A stretch of 64,000 nt of DNA from Pedobacter punctiformis (GCF_027213715.1 NZ_JAPWGM010000004.1:310001-374000); one strand, 5' to 3'; shown: positions 8,277 to 17,544, counted from the first letter of the stretch. A program made the numbers and translations. The notes: a model not told the origin generated them from the sequence alone.

Positions 8277-10004
8277 ATGAAAAAACAAACCTTATTGCTT
8301 GTACTGTTGTCGCAGTTTATTGTTATAACGGGACAAGCCCAATTGGTACAAAAGAAGTCGAAAGAAAAAATAGCAGACTGGTACAACCTTTCCCAAGATA
8401 AGGATGGCGTTTATGGAGCAGAAGTGAACAAAGCCTATGAATTTTTGAAGGGAAAACCTGTAAAAAAGAAACCCGTTGTAGCTATTATTGGTTTTGGAAT
8501 GGATGCAGAACATGAGGATCTAAAAAATGTACAGTGGACCAACCTTAATGAAAAGGCGGACGATGGCATTGACAACGATAAAGATGGCTGGATAGATGAT
8601 ATTCATGGCTGGAATTTTTTGGGCAATGCTAAGGGCGAAATGATTGAAAAGACTAATAAAGAAGGTGACCGGGAATATTTTCGCTTAAGAGGGCTTTATG
8701 AAGGGATATTCTTCAATGGTACTGATTATATGAAGTTTGATGACGTACAGCAGAAACCAGTTAAGGTTCCTGCCCCGGTAAATTTGGCAGAGTATAAATA
8801 TTTTCGTTATGCACTTCAAAAAGAATCTCAAATTGCTGCTGCTGCGATCTCCTATCAAGCTTCAAAATTTAATAGGTATTACCTGACCAATGACCTGGAC
8901 GCTGCGGTAAAGAAAATGTATCCGGACCTTTCTAAAGTGGGACAAAAAGAATTTATCAAAGCAACCAATTATCTTGATAGGCAAGGGGCTAAGGTAGATT
9001 CTTTACAACTTATGGCGAGATATTTTTTCCTTATTGGCATGGGGGTTAATAATGGTTATGCCAATAGATCTAAAGGTGATTCTGTAAAGTATGAGTCTTA
9101 CCGGGATTTGGTATTGAAGACTAATAAGTCTAAAAATGATTATGACCAAGCATTGGCCAAGACAGTTGATGCCAGGAAAATTACAGGCGATGACTTTAGC
9201 AACATCAACCAAAAAAACTATGGCAATAACAACTTGTACAGTAATGGTTCATTTTATGGCACCATGTTCTCAGGGGTCATAGCAGCAGATCGGGACAACA
9301 ACATTGGGATCAAGGGCATTATGCCACAGGCTCAACTGATGTCTTTACGTGCCTATCCAAAAGAGGGAGAACCTTATTACAAGGATATTGCCCTGGCCAT
9401 CCGTTATGCGGTAGACCATAAGGCAGATGTAATCCTGTTGGGCTCATCAAATAGCATCTATCCTGCATACGAGGCCAAATGGGTAAACGATGCCTTGTTG
9501 TATGCGGAACAAAAAGGAGTTTTGATAGTATCCTCTGTATGGGACCTTTCCCGCGATCTTTCCAAGCAAAGCTTTTACCCCAACCAATTCATCAATGGCA
9601 AGGAGCTGAACAATTTTATCCAGGTGGCCGCTTCCGATAGCTTGGGCGTACCATTAAAAACGACCAATTTCGGAGCTAAAGAACTGAATCTGTATGCTCC
9701 TGGAGTGGGTATCAGTACCACTTATATGGGTACCACTTATCGTCAGGCAGGAGGTTCGGGCTTATCCGCGGCTTGTGTAGCGGGTACGGCAGCTTTGATC
9801 AAAGCCTATTATCCTCAGCTTACTGGTGCCCAGATAAGGAAACTTATATTGGGTAATGTTACCGACCGTAAAGATGTTGAAGTAGAAAAGCAGGTTGGTA
9901 CAAAAACAGATATGTACCTGTTTAGCCAATTGTGTAGTTCAGGAGGTATATTGAATGCCTATAAAGCTGTTGTTGCGGCCGATAAACAAAGTAAAACTAA
10001 ATAA
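8277..10004 (+). CDS. Subtilisin-fold (S8) protein with all catalytic residues replaced (pseudoprotease)
   Basis: The start is set at the ATG at 8277 (MKKQTLLLV), not the upstream TTG at 8238. Residues 1-22 are a signal peptide. The S8 framework of Bacteroidota is unmistakable: the family's DDGIDNDKDGWIDDIHGWNF block, GVIAADRDNNIGIKGI, DIALAIRYAVDHKADVI, ELNLYAPGVGI and VAGTAALIKAYYPQLT. Each catalytic position is changed. The Asp of VIDSG is Gly72 (AIIGFGMD), the His of HGTHVAG is Tyr327 (FYGTMFSG), the Ser of GTSMAAP is Gly495 (GSGLSAAC), and the oxyanion Asn of AAGN is lost (SSVWD). About 230 residues are inserted between the Asp and His regions. The frame is open and undamaged, so this is a maintained inactive fold, probably a peptide-binding or scaffold protein. 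Confidence 0.85.
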   Translation: MKKQTLLLVLLSQFIVITGQAQLVQKKSKEKIADWYNLSQDKDGVYGAEVNKAYEFLKGKPVKKKPVVAIIGFGMDAEHEDLKNVQWTNLNEKADDGIDNDKDGWIDDIHGWNFLGNAKGEMIEKTNKEGDREYFRLRGLYEGIFFNGTDYMKFDDVQQKPVKVPAPVNLAEYKYFRYALQKESQIAAAAISYQASKFNRYYLTNDLDAAVKKMYPDLSKVGQKEFIKATNYLDRQGAKVDSLQLMARYFFLIGMGVNNGYANRSKGDSVKYESYRDLVLKTNKSKNDYDQALAKTVDARKITGDDFSNINQKNYGNNNLYSNGSFYGTMFSGVIAADRDNNIGIKGIMPQAQLMSLRAYPKEGEPYYKDIALAIRYAVDHKADVILLGSSNSIYPAYEAKWVNDALLYAEQKGVLIVSSVWDLSRDLSKQSFYPNQFINGKELNNFIQVAASDSLGVPLKTTNFGAKELNLYAPGVGISTTYMGTTYRQAGGSGLSAACVAGTAALIKAYYPQLTGAQIRKLILGNVTDRKDVEVEKQVGTKTDMYLFSQLCSSGGILNAYKAVVAADKQSKTK

Positions 10005-10027
10005 GTCTATTCTATTTTTTAACAGAT

Positions 10028-11239
10028 ATGATGATGAGAAGAATGAAAATTATACAGCAATTAAGTTTTTGCATGCTAGCCGTTTTCGCATGTTTTAACG
10101 CTGTGGCACAAAACAATACAACAAACGAGGTATTGCCTTATAAAGATGTAGATGGATACATGATTATTAGGGCAAATGTTGGTGGAACAGAGGGCGATTT
10201 TTTGCTGGATTCGAGGGGAAAGGTTGCAGTAACAGAACAAGCCGCTGCGGTACGTGGTATGAAATCGGATGGAAAGGGGAATAACTACCCGAGAAAAGGA
10301 TTTGAAGTAGTTGGCAATGCAACAGCTATTGGTTTTTTTGTGGGCAAGACGGTTTATGCAAAAGAGATAAGTACCCGCATCATTAAATCGAATGCATTGC
10401 TTGAGAAACTAAAGGTAGATGGTGTACTTGGCTTTGCTGCATTTGCCAATGCGGTTGTAACCATTAACACTAAAGCCAAAACCATTTCCCTGTCAACGCC
10501 TTATAAACCTGCTTATATGAAACTGATAAACCGCGATGATGTTGAATTATCGCAAAAAGAGGGTTTAATTATTCAAACAATCATTAATGGCCAACCGATA
10601 AAAGCGATTGCCGATTTCTATGAAGACCAGCCACTGATACTCTCATCAACCGATGCAAAACTAGTTAACGGTACTACTCCAACAGTAAAATTGGCAGGCA
10701 TATCCGTTAGTAATTTAAAGGTTGCCAAAGATAATACTGCATATACAGTTGTAGGAAAATCAATCCTAAACCAGGGAGTAATTTCTTTCGATATTGGACG
10801 TGGCAAATATTATTTCCAGGCATTTAATCAGGGTGAAGAAAGTTCAGCACCTGCTGCCACGAAAGAAACTCTGGCAATGGTTCCGGGAAAGGTAAATTCA
10901 ATAGATCGGGAGTATTTTCTAAAAAATGTTTACGATTACAAAAGTAGTAAAGAATGGAAAACCATCGGGGATAAACCTGTGGTAATTGATTTCTGGGCAA
11001 CCTGGTGTGGCCCCTGTATGAGAATGATGCCTGTAATGGAAGAACTTGCAGCTAAGTATAAAGACCAGGTTATTTTTTATAAAGTTAATGTTGATAAAGA
11101 AGGCGAATTGAGACAGGTTTTTGAGGCCAATGCTATACCCCTTGTAATCTTCGGATCTTTAAAGGATGGGGCAAGCAGGGAAATAGGAGCCGATACCAAG
11201 GAAAAGGTAGAGGCGAGGATACAACTACTGCTGAAATAA
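10028..11239 (+). CDS. Degenerate aspartic-protease domain fused to a thioredoxin domain
   Basis: The 403-residue exported protein (signal ending AVAQ, about residue 28) has two parts. Residues 35-270 follow the same plan as the neighbouring aspartic proteases (LPYKDVDGYMIIRANVGG), but the first active-site motif reads LLDSRG (Asp61-Ser-Arg) instead of DTG, and the second reads IADFYED instead of FDSG, so catalysis is very unlikely. Residues about 290-403 are a thioredoxin domain with intact WCGPC (Cys327, Cys330) and cis-proline AIPLVIF. The fold may present substrates to the thioredoxin. Several ATGs occur at 10028-10045; the first is used here. It lies 23 bases after the pseudo-subtilisin gene and is probably in the same transcript. 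Confidence 0.8.
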   Translation: MMMRRMKIIQQLSFCMLAVFACFNAVAQNNTTNEVLPYKDVDGYMIIRANVGGTEGDFLLDSRGKVAVTEQAAAVRGMKSDGKGNNYPRKGFEVVGNATAIGFFVGKTVYAKEISTRIIKSNALLEKLKVDGVLGFAAFANAVVTINTKAKTISLSTPYKPAYMKLINRDDVELSQKEGLIIQTIINGQPIKAIADFYEDQPLILSSTDAKLVNGTTPTVKLAGISVSNLKVAKDNTAYTVVGKSILNQGVISFDIGRGKYYFQAFNQGEESSAPAATKETLAMVPGKVNSIDREYFLKNVYDYKSSKEWKTIGDKPVVIDFWATWCGPCMRMMPVMEELAAKYKDQVIFYKVNVDKEGELRQVFEANAIPLVIFGSLKDGASREIGADTKEKVEARIQLLLK

Positions 11240-11311
11240 GCCTAGAATATATTCATTAGGAAGGGATCAAACGGATGGTTTCCCTTTCTATTTATGCGCT
11301 AAAAAAACATT

Positions 11312-11337
11312 CGTCTTTGCGAGGCACGAAGCAATCT
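11312..11337. repeat. Dispersed intergenic repeat, copy A (single arm)
   Basis: The segment contains TTGCGAGGCACGAAGCAATC, which recurs with small changes at 46901-46926, 46950-46975 and 49691-49716. It is non-coding and lies between the thioredoxin-fusion gene and the Prc gene. Such short palindromic elements are scattered between genes in this group of bacteria; no transposase is nearby. Confidence 0.7.
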
Positions 11338-11394
11338 TAAAGCGGTAGCAAGGATGGAACCTGAATTTTAATATTAGAAAACTCATCATTCAAA

Positions 11395-13464
11395 ATGAAA
11401 TTAAAGAAAGTATTTAAATTTTCTATCACCCTTGTGCTTTATGGCCTGTGGACTTTATCCTCTGCAAATGGACAAGCGATAACATTGATGCCCAATGGCG
11501 AGGATTTTGAACCACTACCCCAGCATGCCACTATTGCAAAGGTCATTGCAGATATGGTTGCCAACTACCACTATAAAAAGACCAGGATAGATGATTCCTT
11601 GTCAACACGGATATTCGATATGTACCTGGATAGACTGGACAAATCACATACTTTATTCCTGACATCAGATATAAAGGGCTTTGAGACATACCGTTTTCAA
11701 ATGGATGATGCACTGTTGTCGGGCAATCTTTCTCCTGCCTTTGAAATATATACGGTTTATGCCAAAAGATTAAATGAACAGGTCGATTATACTTTGAGTG
11801 CACTTAAAACAACCCAAAATTTATTCTCTACCGATGTTCTTGATTTTACGCGGGAGCAAATGCCCTGGTTTGGTTCTGCCAGTGAGGAGGAAGCATACTG
11901 GAATAAAAGGCTTCGCTATGAGCTGATGCTGCTTTGTGCAAATAAAAAAAATGAAAAGGAAGCAAGAGGTATATTGACCAAACGGTATGAGAAATTTAAA
12001 GTAAAACTGGAAAACCAGAAAAGTGAGAATGCTTTTGAACAGTTTATGAATGCCTTTGTAGGAACTATAGATCCACATACTGCTTATTTATCACCAAGAG
12101 GAGCTGATGATTTTAATATCATGATGAACAAATCACTGGTTGGGATCGGTATAGAGCTGAATGTTCAGGATGAATACCCAACCATTATGAACGTGATTAA
12201 GGGTGGCCCATCTGAAAAGAGTGGTCAGATTGCAGTAAACGACCGTATCCAGGCTGTTGCTGAGGGCGAAAAAGGTCAATTTGAAGAGATCATTGGCTGG
12301 GATTTGCAAGAGTCGATACAGAAAATTCGCGGTGCTGCAGGTTCGGTGGTACGGCTACGGATCTTACCCGCAGGTGCAACATTAACGGCCAGGGCCAAAG
12401 AGGTTACCCTGATTCGGGATAAGATTGTACTGGAAGACCAAAAAGTAAAGTACGAGGTTAAGACCATAAGGCAAGGGAATAGAGAACGAAAAATAGGGCT
12501 TATTACGATTCCGAACTTTTATTTCGATGCAGTGGCATATAATAATGACGATAAAAACTATACCTCCACATCAAATGATGTTAGAAAAGCACTTGAAGGC
12601 TTTAAAAGCCAGGGTGGAGTAGAAGGTGTCATGATCGATCTCCGAAATAATGGGGGAGGTTCCTTAAAGGAAGCTATTGATCTTAGCGGTTTATTTATCA
12701 AAAATGGTCCGGTGGTGCAATTACGCGATGCACAGGGGAAGATAACGGTCAATTCTGATCCAGATAGCCTATTGGTATACAGCGGGCCGTTAACCGTGCT
12801 CATTAATCGTCTGAGTGCCTCAGCTTCTGAGATTTTTTCTGCAGCGATGCAAGATTATGGAAGGGCGGTAATCATCGGAGAACAAAGTTTCGGTAAGAGT
12901 ACTGCACAGAATATTTATCCACTGAACCGGGTGCTTCAACAACCAGACAAGAATTATGGTCAGTTTAACATGACCTATGCAAAATTCTACCGCATCAATG
13001 GGGGCAGCACCCAAAATCGAGGGGTAACACCTGATGTGAGTTTTCCATCTAGATACAGCTCGTTAAGTATAGGTGAAAGCACAATGAAAAATGCATTAGC
13101 CTACGATGAGATTGCTGCCGCTGCTTTCGCACCTGTATCACAAATGAATGGGATCAATAAAACATTGGAGAAAGACCATGAAGAACGCATGTTGACTAAT
13201 CCAGAGTTCAAGTTTTTAAAAGAAGATATTGAAAAACTTAAGGAAATAAATGCAAGGAAATCACTGGTACTGGACCTGAAGAAATTTGAGGCAATACAGG
13301 CAGAACAGGAGAATGAAGACCTGAAGCGGACAAATGAGCGTAGAAAGCTATTGGGTTTAACACCAATTACAGCCACAGAGGCACAGGAAAAGCCTAAAGT
13401 AGACTATGTCAAAGATGAGAGCTTGCAGGTTACGGCAGAGTTGATCAGTAAGATAGAAAAATAA
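11395..13464 (+). CDS. prc: Carboxy-terminal processing protease, Prc/Tsp type (S41A)
   Basis: The 689-residue protein has a signal peptide (residues 1-27), the alpha-helical N-terminal domain of tail-specific proteases (LDRLDKSHTLFLTSDIKGF), a PDZ domain (VGIGIELNVQDEYPTIMNVIKGGPSEKSG), the S41 catalytic core (DLRNNGGGSLKEAIDLSGLF) and a short basic DUF3340-like C-terminus. The Ser-Lys dyad is intact: Ser476 in SASASEIFS and Lys501 in FGKST, with Asp487 between them, at the same 11 and 25 residue spacings as Ser430/Asp441/Lys455 of Escherichia coli Prc. It degrades periplasmic proteins from unstructured C-termini. A terminator follows at 13518, so it is the last gene of the locus, though a 155-base gap with a repeat means it may have its own promoter. 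Confidence 0.93.
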   Translation: MKLKKVFKFSITLVLYGLWTLSSANGQAITLMPNGEDFEPLPQHATIAKVIADMVANYHYKKTRIDDSLSTRIFDMYLDRLDKSHTLFLTSDIKGFETYRFQMDDALLSGNLSPAFEIYTVYAKRLNEQVDYTLSALKTTQNLFSTDVLDFTREQMPWFGSASEEEAYWNKRLRYELMLLCANKKNEKEARGILTKRYEKFKVKLENQKSENAFEQFMNAFVGTIDPHTAYLSPRGADDFNIMMNKSLVGIGIELNVQDEYPTIMNVIKGGPSEKSGQIAVNDRIQAVAEGEKGQFEEIIGWDLQESIQKIRGAAGSVVRLRILPAGATLTARAKEVTLIRDKIVLEDQKVKYEVKTIRQGNRERKIGLITIPNFYFDAVAYNNDDKNYTSTSNDVRKALEGFKSQGGVEGVMIDLRNNGGGSLKEAIDLSGLFIKNGPVVQLRDAQGKITVNSDPDSLLVYSGPLTVLINRLSASASEIFSAAMQDYGRAVIIGEQSFGKSTAQNIYPLNRVLQQPDKNYGQFNMTYAKFYRINGGSTQNRGVTPDVSFPSRYSSLSIGESTMKNALAYDEIAAAAFAPVSQMNGINKTLEKDHEERMLTNPEFKFLKEDIEKLKEINARKSLVLDLKKFEAIQAEQENEDLKRTNERRKLLGLTPITATEAQEKPKVDYVKDESLQVTAELISKIEK

Positions 13465-13517
13465 AAGATATTACTGAGCAGCAACACAAACCATTCCAAC
13501 GCAGTAAAATGATTGTT

Positions 13518-13547
13518 AAAGGGCTTGCCAAAAGGCAGGCCCTTTTT
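13518..13547 (+). terminator. Intrinsic terminator after prc
   Basis: Arms 13518-13529 and 13534-13545 pair with one G-T wobble around an AAAA loop and run into TTTTT. It closes the + strand locus that began with SusC. Confidence 0.85.
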
Positions 13548-13608
13548 GTGTCAGTCTTTAAAATACCGTTTTTAAGGAATTTAGTTAATATGCTGTCTAG
13601 TGGTTAAT

Positions 13609-16284
13609 CTATTTCCAGTTAAAAGTATAGTGGCCAGAAGCCAATTCCAGTTTGGCACTTGTAATTACTTTTTCATCCAAATAAACTTTTAAGCCATTTT
13701 CTACAGGTAAAATTACCGTGGCAGTAGAATTTGCCGGTACATTAACGTCATAACTTATGGTTAATGCGTTTCTTTTCCATGACGATGTAATTTCACCATA
13801 GGGGCCGGTATGTTTAGCTTCGTAAAAAGATAAGTCTTTAATAAAGTGAGGCTCAAAAATCACATTTTTAAAGCCTGGTTTATTTTGATCGGGTTTAATT
13901 CCGGCAATGCCTTTATATAACCATGCTCCAATTTCGCCAAACATAATGTGATTCATAGAAATATCTGATTTAGCATCGATAGGCCAGTTTTCGTATAAAG
14001 TAGTAGCCCCATTTTCCATCCACCAGCCCCAGCTTGGGTACGTTTTCTGAGCGGCTACTTTATAAGCCAAAGCTACATATCCGTTTTCACTTAAAGCATT
14101 TAAAATAGCCTTTGTACCTAACAAACCCACATCCAAATGAAAACCATCGGCTTCAACACGTTTAGCCAAACTTGCAGCTACCTTAGCTTTGGATTCTTCG
14201 GGTACAATACCCCAAAATAATGGAACACTTAATTCTGTTTGCACACCTTTGTTATAAATACCCGTTTCTTTGTTAAGGTATTTAGCATTAAAAGCATCTT
14301 TAATTTTTTTTGCCAGCGCTGTGTATTTTTCAAAATCCTGTTGCTTACCCAAAACTTTAGCGGCCTTTGCTAAAATCACGGCATCGGCATAATAATAACA
14401 GGTAGAGGTCAGTTCAACCGGTGTGGTTGATTTAACAGGCACCCAATCGCCCAGTCCCCAGGTTGTTAACCCGGAAGGGTAGGTTTCATCAATATGATTG
14501 ACATATTTTTTAATGTTTTCATAGCAATCGGCTAATAATTTTTTATCTCCGTAAAAAAGGTAAATATTCCATGGAATGATGGCAATGGTACTAGTCCAGT
14601 CGGGCCCGTTTCCCCATTCATATCCCCAACCATCCGTAGGAATTATAGATGGCAATACGCCATTGGGTTGTTGCTCATCCCGATGATCTGCCAGCCACTT
14701 TTCGTATACCGTAATTCCATCAAAACCGTATAAACCTGTTTCTATTGCAATTTGTGCATCTCCGGTCCAGCCGTTTTTTTCGCGTTGAGGGCAATCTGTT
14801 GGGTAACCGAAAAGATTAGACAAATAAGAATTGTTGGTTGCATAGTAAATTTTATTTAAAATGGGTTCAGATGAATTCATGCTTCCCGCTACCGGAACAT
14901 CGCTGTGCATAAAATAACCAACCAGACTTGCTTTAGTTAGTTCGACAGGTGCAGAGCTGATTACTTCAACATATTGAAAACCCTTATAATTAAAGTGTGG
15001 CATAAAAGTTTCTTCACCTTTGCCACTCAGCGTTAATATATCGGTTTGAAATGGATCAAAGTTATCCGTAGGGCGGTAGTGCACATCAATATTCGACAGG
15101 TCGGCATGCCCGTTTGGATAAAGCCGTTCAGCATGTTTAAGTTTTAAAACAGTTCCGGCAGGTCCTTTTACAGTGATTTTACTTACACCAGAAATGTTTC
15201 GGCCTAAATCAAACAGATAAGTAGTATCGTTAAATTTCTTCAGGCTTTTGCTTGCTATTTCTTCAACATTTCGAATCGGATGCAGGGCCTGCGCTACAAT
15301 GTTTTTGGACGGGGCAGAACGGTACATCACTTCCTTCCATTTAGAATCATCAAAATCAGCGGTATTCCAACCATCCTTTTCAAGCCTGGCATCATAATGC
15401 TCGGCAGTATAAATGCTGTTAAACACAATCGGGCTTAAAGCCGTTTTCCAGTCTTTACCAGATTTTATCGTCTCAACCGTTCCATCTTCGTAAGTAATTC
15501 TTAAATCCAGACAAAAAGCAGGCCTGTTGCGCCATGGCGCACGGTCAAAATACCATACCGCAGTAGATTGATGATTATACCAGCCATTGCCCAATAAAAC
15601 ACCAATGGCATTCTTTCCGGAAGCGATTGCTTTGGTTACATCATAAGTAACGTATAAAGTCCTTCTGTCAAAACGGGTATACATGGGATCCATGCGGTGG
15701 TTACCAATTTTTGCCCCGTTAACCGATAACTCATATAAACCAGCTGCAGCAATATAAGCCCTCGCTGATTTTATTTTTTTGGAAACTGCAAAGGCATAAC
15801 GAAAATAGGGGGCAGGTTTTAGTTTTATATTCTCTGTATCAGAAATCCACGAGCCCTGCCAGTTTTCAGCATTCATCATACCTGTTTCAAAACTGGAAAT
15901 GGCTATTTTATCATTTTTGTTTTTATTGAAATCTGCAATATCCAGTCTCCAGAAATATTTAGTAAAAGGTTTTAGTAATTGGCCCGAATAAACAGCAAGA
16001 TTGGCATCTGACTTCGTCCAGCCTGTATTCCATAATTTACCCTCGCCTTTTAATAAAGCGAGCGAATCTGTACTAACAATAATGCGGTAGGCTGATTGTT
16101 TTGCACCACGTTCAGGATTAGCCATTTTCCAGGTGAAACGTGGATTTGGACTGTCCAGGCCAATGGGGTTTTCAAGATATTCAGTTTTTAAACCAGTTAA
16201 AACAGGCGCAGACTGTGCCAAGGATGTTAAAACCGGGAGACAGCAAAATAACAGAATAGAAGCTTTTAAAACTTTAGATAGCAT
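13609..16284 (-). CDS. Secreted alpha-L-rhamnosidase, GH78
   Basis: The start is set at the ATG ending at 16284 (MLSKVLKAS), because the longer frame begins with TTG. A signal peptide ends near LAQS. The order is that of GH78 enzymes: an N-terminal beta domain (LKTEYLENPIGLDSPNPRFTW), a carbohydrate-binding beta region (AGLYELSVNGAKIG, DPMYTRFDRRTLYVTYDVT), the (alpha/alpha)6 barrel with DCPQREKNGWTGDAQI and the conserved LPSIIPTDGWGYEWG and WTSTIAIIPW segments, LYENWPIDAKSDISMNHIMFG, and a C-terminal beta domain. The acidic residues in REKNGWTGD and LYENW are the expected catalytic region. It releases terminal L-rhamnose from plant or microbial glycans or glycosides. It stands alone on this strand. 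Confidence 0.93.
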   Translation of the reverse strand: MLSKVLKASILLFCCLPVLTSLAQSAPVLTGLKTEYLENPIGLDSPNPRFTWKMANPERGAKQSAYRIIVSTDSLALLKGEGKLWNTGWTKSDANLAVYSGQLLKPFTKYFWRLDIADFNKNKNDKIAISSFETGMMNAENWQGSWISDTENIKLKPAPYFRYAFAVSKKIKSARAYIAAAGLYELSVNGAKIGNHRMDPMYTRFDRRTLYVTYDVTKAIASGKNAIGVLLGNGWYNHQSTAVWYFDRAPWRNRPAFCLDLRITYEDGTVETIKSGKDWKTALSPIVFNSIYTAEHYDARLEKDGWNTADFDDSKWKEVMYRSAPSKNIVAQALHPIRNVEEIASKSLKKFNDTTYLFDLGRNISGVSKITVKGPAGTVLKLKHAERLYPNGHADLSNIDVHYRPTDNFDPFQTDILTLSGKGEETFMPHFNYKGFQYVEVISSAPVELTKASLVGYFMHSDVPVAGSMNSSEPILNKIYYATNNSYLSNLFGYPTDCPQREKNGWTGDAQIAIETGLYGFDGITVYEKWLADHRDEQQPNGVLPSIIPTDGWGYEWGNGPDWTSTIAIIPWNIYLFYGDKKLLADCYENIKKYVNHIDETYPSGLTTWGLGDWVPVKSTTPVELTSTCYYYADAVILAKAAKVLGKQQDFEKYTALAKKIKDAFNAKYLNKETGIYNKGVQTELSVPLFWGIVPEESKAKVAASLAKRVEADGFHLDVGLLGTKAILNALSENGYVALAYKVAAQKTYPSWGWWMENGATTLYENWPIDAKSDISMNHIMFGEIGAWLYKGIAGIKPDQNKPGFKNVIFEPHFIKDLSFYEAKHTGPYGEITSSWKRNALTISYDVNVPANSTATVILPVENGLKVYLDEKVITSAKLELASGHYTFNWK

Positions 16285-16358
16285 AGTTTGGTAGGGGTTA
16301 CGCAAACTAAGGTATTAAAATTGTGGGCTTTTACAGAAGTGCAATTAATTTTTTACGA

Positions 16359-16395
16359 ATAAAAAAAACACTTCCCGGAATCTGGTGAAGTGTTT
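16359..16395 (-). terminator. Intrinsic terminator after the pyrE/SRPBCC transcript
   Basis: Arms 16366-16374 (AAACACTTC) and 16387-16395 (GAAGTGTTT) form a hairpin; read on the - strand it is followed by eight or more T residues (plus-strand A run 16361-16368). It lies just downstream of the SRPBCC gene. Confidence 0.75.
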
Positions 16396-16453
16396 GATAT
16401 ATTATTTAAGTCAGATTTAGCAAATAAAGCCAATCCGGACCATTTAGATTTGA

Positions 16454-16852
16454 CTATCCTAAAATTTCTTTCAGCTTTTGCGTTTGATGATCGGCTAACT
16501 TTTGTAAAGGACCGGATGCAAGCATCTTCATCATCATATTTAAATCAGCAGAAATAATATGTTTAGCAGTTGTAGTGCCATTTCCATTATCCTTAACTGT
16601 CCATTTAAGCTCTACATCGAAAGGTGCTTTTTCTGTAGGAATTGCTGTTAATTCCTGGTTCTCGACCCTGTTGGAAATTTTTATAGCAAGTTTTGCCATA
16701 TTCTGTATGGTAAAACGGGCTTCATCTTCTGTAGATGACCAGTTATAAATATTTTCAGGCATCAGTTGCTCATGATTGTTCATGTTTGCAAGGAAAGCAT
16801 AAACTTGATCAACAGGTAGATTAACCTCTGTTGCGCTCTCAATAATTGTCAT
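16454..16852 (-). CDS. SRPBCC family protein
   Basis: This 132-residue cytoplasmic protein has the START/polyketide-cyclase fold signature: ATEVNLPVDQVYAFLANMNNHEQLMP at the N-terminus, a central beta sheet, and a long C-terminal helix (GPLQKLADHQTQKLKEIL) that would line the hydrophobic cavity. Such proteins bind small hydrophobic ligands; no ligand can be read from the sequence. It lies 26 bases downstream of pyrE on the same strand, ahead of a shared terminator, and is likely in one transcript with it. The same gene pair is common in this bacterial group, but no functional link to pyrimidine synthesis is evident. Confidence 0.8.
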   Translation of the reverse strand: MTIIESATEVNLPVDQVYAFLANMNNHEQLMPENIYNWSSTEDEARFTIQNMAKLAIKISNRVENQELTAIPTEKAPFDVELKWTVKDNGNGTTTAKHIISADLNMMMKMLASGPLQKLADHQTQKLKEILG

Positions 16853-16878
16853 TATCTATTTTATATTTTAGTTCGAAT

Positions 16879-17544
16879 TTATATTTCAGAATTAAGGGCT
16901 TCATTTTTTCCCCATTCTGAAGGATTTAAGCGCCATTTGCCTAACAATTCCATTTCGCTTTTAGCAATAATGCTGTGTTCAGCGGCATAATCAATTAGTG
17001 CACTATAATTTGAAAGGGTTTGATACCGACATTTTGCAGCAGCAAAATTTTCATCTGCCTGTGCTAAGCCATAAGTAAAAATTGCAGCTAAACCAGCCAC
17101 TGAAAGACCAGCGTTTCTTAAAGCCTCAACAGCCTGTAAGCTGCTTTTTCCTGTCGAAATTAAATCTTCAATAACCACTACGCGTTGTCCTTCAACAACT
17201 TCACCTTCAATAAGGCTGCCGGTGCCATGTTCTTTGGCTTTTGATCTTACATAGATAAAAGGTAAGCCCAATTCTTGTGCTACTAACACACCTTGAGGAA
17301 TACCTGCTGTAGCTACTCCTGCAATTACATCAACTGCTCCAAATTCTTCCTGAATAAGTTGTGCAAGTTTTTGACGGATGAATGTTCTAACCTGTGGATG
17401 GGATAAGGTAATGCGGTTATCGCAATAAATCGGCGATTTCCAACCAGACGCCCAGGTAAAAGGATTATTAGGTTGTAATTTAATTGCCTTTATTTGTAAT
17501 AAAAATTCCGCTACCTTTAATTCAATATCACTTTTATTATACAT
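16879..17544 (-). CDS. pyrE: Orotate phosphoribosyltransferase
   Basis: The 221-residue enzyme makes orotidine 5'-phosphate from orotate and PRPP in de novo pyrimidine synthesis. The PRPP-binding motif VVVIEDLISTGKSS is intact, with the substrate region FTWASGWKSPIYCDNR at the N-terminus, the YVRSKAKEHGTG flexible loop and GVATAGIPQG. The start ATG (17544-17542 on the reverse strand) overlaps the start ATG of the divergent Nudix gene inside a CATG, so no intergenic promoter space exists and the promoter must lie inside the Nudix coding region. This start fits family length. Confidence 0.95.
   Translation of the reverse strand: MYNKSDIELKVAEFLLQIKAIKLQPNNPFTWASGWKSPIYCDNRITLSHPQVRTFIRQKLAQLIQEEFGAVDVIAGVATAGIPQGVLVAQELGLPFIYVRSKAKEHGTGSLIEGEVVEGQRVVVIEDLISTGKSSLQAVEALRNAGLSVAGLAAIFTYGLAQADENFAAAKCRYQTLSNYSALIDYAAEHSIIAKSEMELLGKWRLNPSEWGKNEALNSEI

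Noticed and set aside
13609-16305. Longer start of the rhamnosidase at 16305
   Set aside because: That codon is TTG; the ATG at 16284 begins directly at a good signal peptide.
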